A stretch of DNA of 64,000 nucleotides from Cryobacterium gelidum (GTDB lineage Bacteria; Actinomycetota; Actinomycetes; Actinomycetales; Microbacteriaceae). Made by a program: the position numbers and the translations under genes. Position 1 is the stretch's first letter. Every line of letters begins with the position of its first letter. The notes below the pieces were generated by a model, which had not been told where the DNA came from, did not search any database, and saw only the letters and a program-made list of their open reading frames with translations. Location of the stretch: NCBI RefSeq assembly GCF_004403985.1, contig NZ_SOHL01000013.1:310001-374000 (forward strand). The letters run 5' to 3'. This document shows, one piece after another, positions 19,608 to 28,607 of this stretch.

Positions 19608-20732
19608 TTAGCCCTTGATTTCGGCTTCGGTCCAGTAGCCAGAGTCGATAAGCAGGGCCGGGATGTTGTCTTTGACCACGATCGCCGAGTCGAGCAGGAA
19701 CGACGGAACGACCTTCACTCCGTTGTCGTAGTCCTTGGTGTTGTTGATCTCTGGTTCTTCGCCGTTGAGCAGGGCGACGGCCATGTCCACGGCCACAGCT
19801 GCGAGTTCGCGGGTGTCCTTGAAGATGGTGCCGTACTGCTCACCCGAGTTGATCGCCTTCACCGAGTCGATCTCGGCGTCCTGGCCGGAGATGACGGGCC
19901 AGCCGTCTCCCACGGTGTAGCCCGAGCCCTCGAGTGCCGAGATGATGCCACGGGAGATACCGTCGTACGGGGACAGGATGGCGTTGACCACGGTGCCGTC
20001 CGAGTACTGAGCGGTGAGAAGGTCCTCCATCCGAGCCTGAGCTTCTTCTCCAGCCCAGCGCAGGGTTGCAACCTGCTCGATGTCGGTCTGGTTGCTCTTG
20101 ACCACGAGCACGCCGTCGTCGATCAGCGGCTGAAAGACATCCATGGCACCGTTGAAGAAGAAGAAAGCGTTGTTGTCATCGAGCGAACCGGCGAACAGCT
20201 CCAGGTTGAACGGACCAGCGGGCGCGCCCTCAATGGCAGTGCCGTCGAGTTCGACGAGGCCAAGGCCGTTCAGAACCGACCAGGCCTGCTGCTGTCCGAC
20301 CTTGAAGTTGTCGAAGGATGCGTAGTAGTTGACGTTCTCGGTGTCGCGAATGAGTCGGTCGTAGGCGATTACCGGAATGTCTGCATCAGCAGCATCCTGC
20401 AGCACGCTGGTGAGCGTCGTGCCGTCGATCGAGGCCACGATCAGGGCTTCCGCTCCCTTGGTGATCATGTTCTCAATTTGCGAAACCTGCATGGGGATGT
20501 CGTCCTCGGCATACTGCAGGTCGACGGTGAATCCCTGTTCTTCCAGCTGGCTCTTCACGGCGTTGCCGTCCGCGATCCAACGTTCGGAACTCTTTGTCGG
20601 CATGGCCACGCCGATCAGGCCCTTGTCGCCGCTGCCGGCGGTACCGGCGGAGCCGCCACCCGAGGAGCAGGCTGCCATCGATACCACGAGGGCACCCGCG
20701 GCCACGACGGCGAAGAATACGTTCTTTTTCAC
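19608..20732 (-). CDS. chvE: Sugar ABC importer substrate-binding lipoprotein (ChvE-like), copy 2
   Basis: A 374-residue type 1 periplasmic binding protein. MKKNVFFAVVAAGALVVSMA ends at lipobox AAC. IAYDRLI, AGSLDDNNA and SGQDAEIDS correspond to segments of copy 1, so the two proteins are clear but diverged paralogues. It begins 55 bases after the araA stop with its own AraR-like operator, and a hairpin separates it from the ATPase. Likely ligand is L-arabinose by context. Confidence 0.9.
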   Translation of the reverse strand: MKKNVFFAVVAAGALVVSMAACSSGGGSAGTAGSGDKGLIGVAMPTKSSERWIADGNAVKSQLEEQGFTVDLQYAEDDIPMQVSQIENMITKGAEALIVASIDGTTLTSVLQDAADADIPVIAYDRLIRDTENVNYYASFDNFKVGQQQAWSVLNGLGLVELDGTAIEGAPAGPFNLELFAGSLDDNNAFFFFNGAMDVFQPLIDDGVLVVKSNQTDIEQVATLRWAGEEAQARMEDLLTAQYSDGTVVNAILSPYDGISRGIISALEGSGYTVGDGWPVISGQDAEIDSVKAINSGEQYGTIFKDTRELAAVAVDMAVALLNGEEPEINNTKDYDNGVKVVPSFLLDSAIVVKDNIPALLIDSGYWTEAEIKG

Positions 20733-20776
20733 TGTGTTTCCTTTCGATCTTTATCGTCTTTGATGTGAATTGCAGA

Positions 20777-20793
20777 ATGTGAAACGGTTACAT
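20777..20793 (-). promoter_or_regulatory. AraR-like operator upstream of importer copy 2
   Basis: ATGTGAAACGGTTACAT is a 17-bp imperfect palindrome, a longer-spaced variant of the TGTGA...TCACA sites near araB and araR. It overlaps the end of araA and lies about 45 bases before the binding-protein start, which suggests an extra promoter inside the ara operon. Confidence 0.5.
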
Positions 20794-22305
20794 GCCTTGC
20801 GCCAGTCGGTAGTAGGACTGATTCCAACGCACTTCGCGGCTAAAATCGCGCAGGGTGGTGGTCTTATCGATCACGAGAAGCTCGGTGCGAGCGATCTCGG
20901 CGAAATCGTGGAACACCTCGATACCGACGGATGTCGACATCACGGTGTGGTGGGCGGCGCCGGCGGTCAGCCAGGCGGCCGCGGAGGTGGCGAAGTCGGG
21001 TTCGGGGCGCCAGACTGCGCGCCCCACGGGCAGCTTCGGGAGGGCCTGAGTCGGCTCGACAACCTGGACGACGTTCGCGACCAGGCGGAAGCGGTCGCGC
21101 ATGTCGCTCATGGCTACGACCACGGCAGGCCCGGCATCCGCCGTGAACACCAGGCGCACGGGGTCTTCCCGGCCCCCGATGCCGAGCGGGTGGATCTCCA
21201 GGCTCGCCCTGGCCGATGAGAGTGCCGGGTTCACCTCGAGCATGTGGGCCCCGAGGATGAGCTCCGCCCCCGGCGTGAGGTCGTAGGTGTAGTCCTCCAT
21301 CAGGCTGGCACCGCCGGGCAGGCCAGCACCCATAACGTTGGCGACACGCACCAGCACGGCGGTCTTCCAATCGCCCTCCGCTCCGAAACCGTAACCCTGC
21401 GCCATCAGGCGCTGCACGGCCAGCCCGGGCAGTTGTCGCAGCGCGCCCAGGTCTTCGAAACTCGTCGTGAACGCGCCAAATCCGCCTTCTTCGAGAAAAG
21501 ACAGCAGGCCGAGTTCCTGCGCGGCACCGTAGCGAAGCGACGCATGGCGGTCCCCGTCAACGCGCAGCTCGGGTGCCACGTCATACAGCTCTGCATATTC
21601 AGCCACGAGCGCATCGATCTCGGCGTCGGAGACGGAGTCGACGACCTCGGCCAGTTCGTTGACGGGCCAGGTATTGACCTGCACTCCGAAGCGCAACTCG
21701 GCCTCGGTTTTATCACCCTCGGTCACGGCCACGTAACGCATGTTGTCGCCGAACCGGGCAAGCTTCATGCTGCGGCTCGCGGCCCAGCCCGCAGCGGCAC
21801 GGGTCCAGGATCCGATACTGCCCGACACGGCCGGGTTCGACACGTGGCCGACAACGGTCTTGCGGGTCACACCGAGGCGCGTCTGGATATAGCCGAACTC
21901 CCGGTCACCGTGGGCTGCCTGGTTGAGGTTCATGAAGTCGAAGTCGATCTCAGCCCAGGGCAGTTCCACATTTGCCTGTGTGTGCAGGTGCAACAGCGGC
22001 TTGGTGAGCGCGTCGAGGCCGGCAATCCACATCTTCGCCGGTGAGAAGGTGTGCATCCAGGCGATGAGGCCGATCACGGAGTCGTCGGCGTTCGCGTCGA
22101 GGGCGGCGCGGCGGATGGACTCGGAGCCCGTCAGCACGGGCTTCCAGACGATCTTCACCGGGACATCACTCGACGCACCGAGGGCCCGGGCGATTTCCTG
22201 GCTCTGCTCAGCTACCTGGCGGAGGGTTTCTTCACCATAGAGGTTCTGACTTCCGGTGAGGAACCAGACCTCGACGTGGTCAAGGGTGGTGTTGAGGGCA
22301 GCCAT
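20788..22305 (-). CDS. araA: L-arabinose isomerase
   Basis: A 505-residue cytoplasmic enzyme that converts L-arabinose to L-ribulose. Family hallmarks are [13 protein letters not shown] near the N-terminus, [14 protein letters not shown], and [11 protein letters not shown], which includes the first metal-binding Glu. MEDYTYDL holds the second Glu, and GAHMLEVNP and AAHHTVMS the metal-binding histidines, all corresponding to E. coli AraA Glu306/Glu333/His350/His450. The start overlaps the araD stop (TAATG). It is the third enzyme gene of araB-araD-araA. Confidence 0.98.
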   Translation of the reverse strand: MAALNTTLDHVEVWFLTGSQNLYGEETLRQVAEQSQEIARALGASSDVPVKIVWKPVLTGSESIRRAALDANADDSVIGLIAWMHTFSPAKMWIAGLDALTKPLLHLHTQANVELPWAEIDFDFMNLNQAAHGDREFGYIQTRLGVTRKTVVGHVSNPAVSGSIGSWTRAAAGWAASRSMKLARFGDNMRYVAVTEGDKTEAELRFGVQVNTWPVNELAEVVDSVSDAEIDALVAEYAELYDVAPELRVDGDRHASLRYGAAQELGLLSFLEEGGFGAFTTSFEDLGALRQLPGLAVQRLMAQGYGFGAEGDWKTAVLVRVANVMGAGLPGGASLMEDYTYDLTPGAELILGAHMLEVNPALSSARASLEIHPLGIGGREDPVRLVFTADAGPAVVVAMSDMRDRFRLVANVVQVVEPTQALPKLPVGRAVWRPEPDFATSAAAWLTAGAAHHTVMSTSVGIEVFHDFAEIARTELLVIDKTTTLRDFSREVRWNQSYYRLAQGM

Positions 22306-23015
22306 TACTGAAGTTCTCCTTGGGGCGCTTGTCCGTAGACGTTCTGGTACCGGTCGAACAGGGAATCAACTGCCGACTGCGGAATAGCGACGAGCGGCCC
22401 ACCCGTACGGGCCAGGTGCACGGTGCGAGCGACATCTTCCACCATGACAGCGGCCTTCACCGCGTCGCGGGCGTCCTTGCCAATCGTGAACGGGCCATGG
22501 TTCGCCATCAGCACCGCGCGGGAGCGATGCCCGGTCAGGGTCTCCACGATGCCCCGCCCGATGGAGTCGTCACCGATAATGGCGAACGGGCCCACCGGCA
22601 CCGGGCCACCGAATTCGTCGGCCATCGCCGTGATCACGCACGGAATCGCTTCGCTTCGCGCGGCCCACGCTGTGGCGTAGGTGGAGTGCGTGTGCACGAC
22701 GCCGCCGACGTCCGGCATGTGCCGGTACACGTACGCGTGGGCCGCGGTGTCGCTCGAGGGAGAACGATCACTTCCCGGTGTGCCGAGAATGACCTGTCCG
22801 TCGAGGTCGCACAGGATCATGTTCTCGGGCGCGAGGTCGGCGTAGTCGACACCGCTGGGCTTGATCACGAACAGGTCGGCTCCTGGCACCCGACCAGAGA
22901 CGTTGCCGCCGGTCCAGACGACGAGGGCGTTCCTGACGAGCTCGCCGTGGAGCAGGGCGATGTCGGCCCGCACGCGGGCGATCGCGACCTCGATCTGAGG
23001 CCCGAAGGTGCTCAT
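22305..23015 (-). CDS. araD: L-ribulose-5-phosphate 4-epimerase
   Basis: A 236-residue class II aldolase-fold enzyme that converts L-ribulose-5-phosphate to D-xylulose-5-phosphate, feeding the pentose phosphate pathway. [12 protein letters not shown] and KPSGVDY bind the phosphate. [13 protein letters not shown] carries the zinc-binding HxH pair and MANHGPF a further His. The start overlaps araB by 4 bases and the stop overlaps araA by 1 base, so the three genes are translationally coupled. Confidence 0.97.
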   Translation of the reverse strand: MSTFGPQIEVAIARVRADIALLHGELVRNALVVWTGGNVSGRVPGADLFVIKPSGVDYADLAPENMILCDLDGQVILGTPGSDRSPSSDTAAHAYVYRHMPDVGGVVHTHSTYATAWAARSEAIPCVITAMADEFGGPVPVGPFAIIGDDSIGRGIVETLTGHRSRAVLMANHGPFTIGKDARDAVKAAVMVEDVARTVHLARTGGPLVAIPQSAVDSLFDRYQNVYGQAPQGELQ

Positions 23016-24733
23016 GAGAACACCGGCAGGTTTGCGGGGGCGGTGGCATCCGCTGCAGCAGCTGCGTTACGCTTCAACGCCTTCAGCCGGTGCATCACAT
23101 CGTTCTCGCCGCGACCGAAGTAGTCGTGCAGCTGCGTGTACTCCGCATAGAGCAGGTCATAAGCGGATGCCGCCGCCTCGTTCGGCAGGTACACGTTCTT
23201 ATTGAGCTTGCCCATCTTCTCGCCAGCGGCGCGCACGTCGGGGTAGGCCCCCGCCGCGACGGCGGCGTGGATTGCGGAGCCGAGAGCCGGGCCCTGGTCG
23301 CTTGCGATGGTCGAGATCGGCAAGCGCAGGATGTCGCTGTAGGTCTGCATCAGGAACGCGTTCTTCAGCAGTCCGCCCGCCACGATGAACTCGGTGACCG
23401 GCACGCCGGAGTCCTGGAAGGTCTCGACAATGGTGCGGGTGCCGAAGGCCGTCGCCTCCAGGAGGGCTCGGTAGACCTCTTCCGTGCGGGTCGTGAGCGT
23501 CGTCCCCACGACCAGGCCGGACAGTTCGTGGTCGACCAGTACCGAGCGGTTACCGCTGTGCCAGTCGAGTGCGACGAGCCCGTGCCCGCCGACGGGCTGA
23601 TCCTTGGCCAGGTCGGTGAGGTACTGGTGCACGCTCTGGCCGGCCGCTGCCGCCTCGTCGTAATATCGCGCGGGAACCTGGGTACGCACGTACCAGGCGA
23701 AAATGTCCCCCACGCCACTCTGGCCGGCCTCGTAGCCATAGAGCCCGCTGACAATGCCGCCATCAACGACGCCGCACATGCCGGGAACCTCGGCGAGGCG
23801 GTCGGAGTTCATGACGTGGCAGGTACTGGTGCCCATGATGGCGACCATCTGGCCGGGATTCACGGCCTGCGCTGCCGGGGCAGTCACGTGCGCGTCCACA
23901 TTGCCCACGGCCACCGCAATACCTTCCGGCAGACCGGTCCACGCGGCGGCAACGGCCGTGAGGGTGCCAGCGGATGCGCCGAGCTGGCCAATCCGGTGCG
24001 CCACCTTGTCCACGGCAAACCGGGCAAAAGCAGGATTCAATGCGCCTAGAAACTCTTCGCTCGGATACGCACCATCCTGCAGGATCCCTTTATAACCGGC
24101 CGTGCAGGCATTGCGCACGTACTCGCCGGTGAGCTGCCAGACGATCCAGTCCGCCGCTTCGACCCAGTGGTCCATTCGAGCGTACAGCTCGGGGTCTTCC
24201 TCCAGCAGCTGCAGACCCTTCGCGAATTCCCACTCGCTCGAGATGAGGCCCCCGTAACGCGGCAGCCACTTCTCGCCGCGCTCGAAGGCGAGGTCGTTGA
24301 TGCGGTCAGCCTGCGACTGGGCCGCGTGGTGCTTCCACAGCTTCACGTAGGCGTGCGGGCGGGCCGTATATTCGGGCAACTCGCACAGAGGGGTGCCATC
24401 ACTGATCACCGGCACCATCGTGCAGGCCGTGAAATCGGTGCCGATGCCGATAACGCGGGCGGGGTCAATTCCCGCGTTACGAACAGCGGCGGGAACGGCG
24501 CTCCGAAGCACGGCGACGTAATCCTGGGGTACCTGCAGAGCCCACTCGGGCGGCAAAGAGGTCGCGGTCGCGGTGAGCGTCGTGTCCATCACGGCGTGCG
24601 GGTAATCAAGAACAGCAGAGCCCAATTCGACGCCATCCGACACACGAACGACAACGGCCCGGCCGGAGAGGGTGCCGTAGTCGACGCCGATCACGTACGA
24701 TTCGTGCTCGCCGGACACCTGCTCACTACTCAC
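23012..24733 (-). CDS. araB: L-ribulokinase
   Basis: A 573-residue FGGY-family kinase that phosphorylates L-ribulose. GVDYGTLSGRAVVV is the N-terminal phosphate-binding motif; GTDFTACTMVPV and the C-terminal VAGGLLKNAFLMQ are FGGY signatures. I chose the GTG start (VSSEQVSGEHESY) because GGGAG sits 9 bases upstream. The longer frame starting at 24859 would run through the operator and is rejected. First gene of araBDA. Confidence 0.96.
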   Translation of the reverse strand: MSSEQVSGEHESYVIGVDYGTLSGRAVVVRVSDGVELGSAVLDYPHAVMDTTLTATATSLPPEWALQVPQDYVAVLRSAVPAAVRNAGIDPARVIGIGTDFTACTMVPVISDGTPLCELPEYTARPHAYVKLWKHHAAQSQADRINDLAFERGEKWLPRYGGLISSEWEFAKGLQLLEEDPELYARMDHWVEAADWIVWQLTGEYVRNACTAGYKGILQDGAYPSEEFLGALNPAFARFAVDKVAHRIGQLGASAGTLTAVAAAWTGLPEGIAVAVGNVDAHVTAPAAQAVNPGQMVAIMGTSTCHVMNSDRLAEVPGMCGVVDGGIVSGLYGYEAGQSGVGDIFAWYVRTQVPARYYDEAAAAGQSVHQYLTDLAKDQPVGGHGLVALDWHSGNRSVLVDHELSGLVVGTTLTTRTEEVYRALLEATAFGTRTIVETFQDSGVPVTEFIVAGGLLKNAFLMQTYSDILRLPISTIASDQGPALGSAIHAAVAAGAYPDVRAAGEKMGKLNKNVYLPNEAAASAYDLLYAEYTQLHDYFGRGENDVMHRLKALKRNAAAAADATAPANLPVFS

Positions 24734-24846
24734 GAATGTGACTCCCTTGTCGATGGCCGTGCCGTGTTCGATCCCGTTCCCGGTGTGCTCTGATGTTCCG
24801 ACGATGGCGACTCGTCGCCGGTGCCGGTTGAGGCTGTCCCAGAAAA

Positions 24847-24860
24847 TGTGACCGTTCACA
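24847..24860 (-). promoter_or_regulatory. AraR-like operator of araBDA
   Basis: TGTGACCGTTCACA, identical to the site upstream of importer copy 1. It lies immediately downstream of a candidate -10 hexamer, where a bound repressor would block initiation. Confidence 0.7.
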
Positions 24861-24871
24861 TCTAGGTTTTC

Positions 24872-24902
24872 ATAGTACCGGTAGACAGGATTCGCGTGTC
24901 AA
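24872..24902 (-). promoter_or_regulatory. Candidate araB promoter
   Basis: On the minus strand TTGACA is followed after 19 bases by TACTAT. The -35 is perfect, the -10 matches four of six positions and the spacer is slightly long. Confidence 0.5.
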
Positions 24903-24981
24903 GTACGCGACGTTACGTTTCCGTAACGGAGATATTCGTCCGGAAGTGAACGCGAAACCTGCCCAGGGCACGAGCTTGGCC

Positions 24982-26001
24982 TCAGAACGACGGAGCCGCC
25001 GTGGACGAACGCACGATCAGCTCGGGAACAAGCGTGTCGGGATGCACTGCGCCTTCTCCCGCGATCTCGGACAGCAAGACGGCGATGCACCGGCGTCCCA
25101 GCTCGGCGAAGTCCTGCCGCACCGTCGTCAGGGGCGGCCAGAAGTGTGCAGCTTCCGGGATGTCGTCGAAGCCCACAATGCTCACGTCTCCCGGGATGCT
25201 CAATCCCTCGTCGTGCAGAGCGTGCATAAGCCCGAGCGCCATCTGATCGTTGGAGGAGAATATCGCGGTGAAGTCACGCACTCGCAGCAGTTCCCGACCG
25301 ACCTGGTAGCCGAAGTTGGCGGTCCAGTCGCCGAGAATGGGAGCCGTGGTGGGAACGTCCCTGGCTCCCATTTCTGCCAGGAACCCGTGCATCCGGGCTT
25401 CGGCCTCGATCCAATTCTGTGGGCCCGCCAGGTGAAAGATGCGGCGGTGACCCAGTTGGATGAGGTGGCGGGTGGCCAACCGTGCTCCGGCTATCTGGTC
25501 GACGAAAAGCGTGCGGTTCCCGCGGTTGCCGTCGGATTGCAGCGTTACAAATGGCACGTCGATCGACAACCGCTGCAGAACGGCGAAGACGCGTTCCTGC
25601 GGGGCGATCACGACAATGCCCTCAACGCCCTGGTTCAGCAGGTGATCGAGGGCGCCCTGGATAGATTCGGGTTTTTCCCCGGCGATATTCGCAATATTCA
25701 CGAGGTATCCGGCGTCACGGCCGGCGTCTTGAATCGCCGCGATACTGCTCGCCGGGCCGTATTCGGCACTCGAGGCTGACAGCACCCCGATGGTGCGCGA
25801 ACGCCCCCGCGAGAGGTCTCGGGCAGCCCTGTTCGGGCGGTAGTTCAAGTCCTTCATAGCCTGCACGACGCGAGCCCTGGTGGAATCCCGAATGCTCGGG
25901 TGGTCGTTGAGCACCCGCGACACGGTCTGGTAGGAGACCTCGGCGACGCGCGCGACGTCACGGATGCTCGGCGCGCGCGCCTTGGGTACTTCAATCGACA
26001 C
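24982..26001 (-). CDS. LacI-family transcriptional repressor (AraR-type, arabinose)
   Basis: A 339-residue LacI/GalR regulator. The helix-turn-helix is SIRDVARVAEVSYQTVSRVL, followed by the hinge region NYRPNRAARDLSRGRS. A periplasmic-binding-like effector domain follows, with SSNDQMALG and GFDDIPEA segments. The start is GTG (VSIEVPKARAPSIRD). Two related palindromes lie 19-84 bases upstream, which suggests autoregulation. Its position beside araBDA and the same operator ahead of both importers make it the likely arabinose regulator; L-arabinose as inducer is inferred. No gene symbol is given because it is not the GntR-type AraR of Bacillus. Confidence 0.88.
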   Translation of the reverse strand: MSIEVPKARAPSIRDVARVAEVSYQTVSRVLNDHPSIRDSTRARVVQAMKDLNYRPNRAARDLSRGRSRTIGVLSASSAEYGPASSIAAIQDAGRDAGYLVNIANIAGEKPESIQGALDHLLNQGVEGIVVIAPQERVFAVLQRLSIDVPFVTLQSDGNRGNRTLFVDQIAGARLATRHLIQLGHRRIFHLAGPQNWIEAEARMHGFLAEMGARDVPTTAPILGDWTANFGYQVGRELLRVRDFTAIFSSNDQMALGLMHALHDEGLSIPGDVSIVGFDDIPEAAHFWPPLTTVRQDFAELGRRCIAVLLSEIAGEGAVHPDTLVPELIVRSSTAAPSF

Positions 26002-26019
26002 GACAAGACCCTGCTGAGA

Positions 26020-26033
26020 TGTGAGCGGTCACA
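26020..26033 (-). promoter_or_regulatory. AraR-like operator 1 upstream of the LacI gene
   Basis: TGTGAGCGGTCACA, a 14-bp palindrome of the same type as those upstream of araB and importer copy 1, 19 bases before the GTG start. Confidence 0.65.
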
Positions 26034-26072
26034 ATTGTGATCCGCTCTCATTATGCCCCGACCGCCGCCGGA

Positions 26073-26085
26073 TGTGACAGTCACA
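26073..26085 (-). promoter_or_regulatory. AraR-like operator 2 upstream of the LacI gene
   Basis: TGTGACAGTCACA has the same arms with a 3-base rather than 4-base centre. It starts 53 bp from operator 1, about five helical turns, so looping between the two is conceivable. Confidence 0.5.
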
Positions 26086-26151
26086 ATCGTGCAATCGTGC
26101 GCCATTCGCCATTCGCCGCGCGGATCCGCCGGTTGAGGAGCATCCCGGTGG

Positions 26152-27312
26152 CTATTGCTCGCGGTGCGCCCCGCCCGCCGCCCGCACCACGAACATGACC
26201 GGCGCCGCGTAGCCGTGGCCGGCGAAGGCGGCGCTGACGGCGGCCATCACGGTCGGAAGAACGTCGCGGGGGGTGAGGGCTATCGCGGCGCCGCCGAAGC
26301 CGCCCCCGGTCATCCGCGCGCCGATCGCGCCGGCCGCGCGGGCGGTTTCGACGGCGAGATCGAGTTCGGGGACCGAGATTTCAAAGTCGTCCCGCATCGA
26401 CAGGTGGGAGGCATCCAGTAACGCGCCGATCTGGGCTGGTCCCTGCTCGCGGAGTGTCTGCACGGTGTCGAGCACGCGCTGGTTCTCGGTCACGATGTGC
26501 CGCACCCGGCGAAATGTCTCGTCATCAAGCACGTCGGCGGCCCGATCGAGATCGTTCAGGGTCAAGTCTCGCAGGGATGACACACCCATGAGGCGCGCAC
26601 CCAGTTCGCAGGATGCCCGACGTGAGGCGTAGCCGCCGGTCGAGTGGGCATGGCTCACCCGGGTGTCGATGATCAGCAGATCGAGGTTGACCGAGTCGAA
26701 GCCGAGCGGAATAACCTCGGATACCAGGGTTCTGCAGTCGAGGAACACGGCGGCGTCGGGGCTACCGAACAGCGACGCGGACTGGTCCATGATGCCCGTC
26801 GGCGCGCCAACAACCCTATTTTCGGCCAGCTGGCCAGCTCGGGCGAGGGCGCGCTGATCGAGGCCGAGGCGCCACAGGTCGTTGAGCGCGACGGCGACGG
26901 CGCTTTCGATCGCGGCGGACGACGACAGGCCAGCTCCGATCGGTACATCGGAAACGATGTAGGCGTCGAATCCGGTCACGGCGTCGAGCGGAGTGCCGAC
27001 CTGGCCGAGCGCCCAGGCAACGCCGAGCGGATAGGCCGACCAGTCCTGCAAATTCTCGGGCACGAGCTCGTCCAGGCCGAGTTCGACGGTCTCCTCGGCG
27101 AAGGAACTTGCGACTCGAATCAGTCGGTCTTCGCGGGGCGCAAGCGCGACGATCGTTCGCCGGTCAATCGCGAAGGGAAGGACGAAACCTTCGTTGTAGT
27201 CGGTGTGCTCACCGATCAGGTTCACCCGCCCGGGAGCCGACCAGAGCCCGGCGGCCGAATAGTCGTATCGGGCTTTGAATCCGGCGAGCGCGGTGCGGGT
27301 CAGGTCATGCAT
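26152..27312 (-). CDS. galK: Galactokinase
   Basis: A 386-residue GHMP kinase that phosphorylates alpha-D-galactose at C1 in the Leloir pathway. GRVNLIGEHTDYNEGFVLP is the galactokinase signature (about residues 28-46), PIGAGLSSSAA the ATP-binding GHMP motif, and MTGGGFGGAAIAL the third motif. The ATG (MHDLTRTALAG) overlaps the galT end by 8 bases. Galactose-1-phosphate goes to GalT; galE is not in this window. Confidence 0.96.
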   Translation of the reverse strand: MHDLTRTALAGFKARYDYSAAGLWSAPGRVNLIGEHTDYNEGFVLPFAIDRRTIVALAPREDRLIRVASSFAEETVELGLDELVPENLQDWSAYPLGVAWALGQVGTPLDAVTGFDAYIVSDVPIGAGLSSSAAIESAVAVALNDLWRLGLDQRALARAGQLAENRVVGAPTGIMDQSASLFGSPDAAVFLDCRTLVSEVIPLGFDSVNLDLLIIDTRVSHAHSTGGYASRRASCELGARLMGVSSLRDLTLNDLDRAADVLDDETFRRVRHIVTENQRVLDTVQTLREQGPAQIGALLDASHLSMRDDFEISVPELDLAVETARAAGAIGARMTGGGFGGAAIALTPRDVLPTVMAAVSAAFAGHGYAAPVMFVVRAAGGAHREQ

Positions 27313-28522
27313 GCTCAAATACCTCACAGGTGGTCGGGAATGTCGAGTCGGGACGCTTAGGCGTGGCGGAGCCGGACGCGGATGCATCCGCTGCATCGGC
27401 TCGATCGATCGCCGCGCGAATCGTGGTCGCCGCCTGTTCGGGGGTGACATCACCGATCCAGGCCCCCATCGCTGCTTCCGACCCGGCGAGGTACTTCAGT
27501 CTGTCCTCCGCACGACGCGGGCTCGTCACCTGCAGCATCAGCCTGATCTCAGACCGCCGAGCGTGAACGGGGGCCTGATGCCACGCCGCGATGTACGGCG
27601 TCGGCGTCGTGTAAATGGCATCGATCCCACGAAGCAGACGTCGGTACAGAACCGCAAGCTCGTCGCGCTCGGCGAGGGTCGTGGCCGCAAAATCCGGAAC
27701 GTGGCGATGCGGGAGCATGTGCACCTCAATGGGCCAGCGCGCTGCGAAGGGCACAAAAGCGGTCCAGTGCGCGCCCTGCACGATGATGCGTTCACCGGAC
27801 TGCTCGTGCGCCAGAATGTCCGCGAACAACGTGGGTCCGTAGGACTCGAGCGAGGAAATTACCCGCTGGGTGCGGGGCGTGACGTAGGGGTAGGCGTAGA
27901 TCTGCCCGTGTGGATGCCGCAGGGTCACGCCGATGGCCTCACCGCGGTTCTCGAAGGGGAAGACCTGCTCAATGCCGGGCAGGTTCGACAATGCGTGCGT
28001 GCGTTCGGCCCAGGCCTCGATCACGGTACGGGCGCGGGTGACCGACAGGCTGGCAAACGAGCCTTCGCTCTCGGGACTGAAGCAGACGACTTCACAGCGT
28101 CCGACGGACGTGCGGGTGCGTCCCAGCCCAATCGTCGACAGGTCCGTGAGGTCGACGGGAGCGTCGGGATCCGTTAGTAACGGGCCGAAAGACGGTGTCT
28201 TGTTCTCGAAGACGGCCACGTCGTAATTGCTGGGCACCTCGGACAGATTCTCCGGAGTGGACGGAGCGAGTGGATCGAGGTTGGCGGGCGGCAGGAACAC
28301 CCGATTCTGCCGGGCTGCCGCGATTGACACCCACTCCGCGCTCAGTGGATCCTGCCGCATACGGGCGGTAACGGGGCGCGGATCGAGCTCCCGCAGGTCG
28401 GGGGCCCTGTGCTTGGGAAGCTTGGTGTCTGGGTCGTCGAAGTAGATGAGGTCACGCCCATCGGCAAGGGTGTGGCGCTGGCGGGCGATGCCGGTATCGG
28501 CGACGAAGTCTGCGTGTGTCAT
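27305..28522 (-). CDS. galT: Galactose-1-phosphate uridylyltransferase
   Basis: A 405-residue enzyme that transfers UMP from UDP-glucose to galactose-1-phosphate. RHPHGQIYAYPYV contains the catalytic HPH, with the middle... second His as the uridylylated residue, and VHMLPHRHVPDF and AWHQAPVH the later histidine motifs. The ATG (MTHADFVADTG) has GGGGA upstream. A C-terminal extension of about 40 residues is alanine- and serine-rich. It heads galT-galK, divergent from a DeoR regulator across an 85-base AT-rich gap. Confidence 0.95.
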   Translation of the reverse strand: MTHADFVADTGIARQRHTLADGRDLIYFDDPDTKLPKHRAPDLRELDPRPVTARMRQDPLSAEWVSIAAARQNRVFLPPANLDPLAPSTPENLSEVPSNYDVAVFENKTPSFGPLLTDPDAPVDLTDLSTIGLGRTRTSVGRCEVVCFSPESEGSFASLSVTRARTVIEAWAERTHALSNLPGIEQVFPFENRGEAIGVTLRHPHGQIYAYPYVTPRTQRVISSLESYGPTLFADILAHEQSGERIIVQGAHWTAFVPFAARWPIEVHMLPHRHVPDFAATTLAERDELAVLYRRLLRGIDAIYTTPTPYIAAWHQAPVHARRSEIRLMLQVTSPRRAEDRLKYLAGSEAAMGAWIGDVTPEQAATTIRAAIDRADAADASASGSATPKRPDSTFPTTCEVFEHA

Positions 28523-28548
28523 GGCGATCCCCACGATAACGGATTGTC

Positions 28549-28576
28549 TCAATAGAAACTACTACTTTCGTATTGA
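28549..28576. promoter_or_regulatory. Putative operator in the galT/deoR divergent region
   Basis: TCAATAGAAA (28549-28558) and TTTCGTATTGA (28566-28576) form an imperfect inverted repeat in the only AT-rich segment between the divergent genes. DeoR/GlpR-type regulators often use such A/T-rich sites. Assignment to the adjacent regulator is inference. Confidence 0.45.
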
Positions 28577-28607
28577 AAGAAATATATAACTAAGCGAAGA
28601 TGAATGG

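Noticed and set aside
19476..20768. 430-codon plus-strand frame over binding protein copy 2
   Set aside because: Antisense shadow; minus-strand lipoprotein with signal peptide is unambiguous.
24734..24859. 42-residue N-terminal extension of ribulokinase
   Set aside because: It would start within the operator region and has no ribosome binding site; GTG 24733 has GGGAG upstream.
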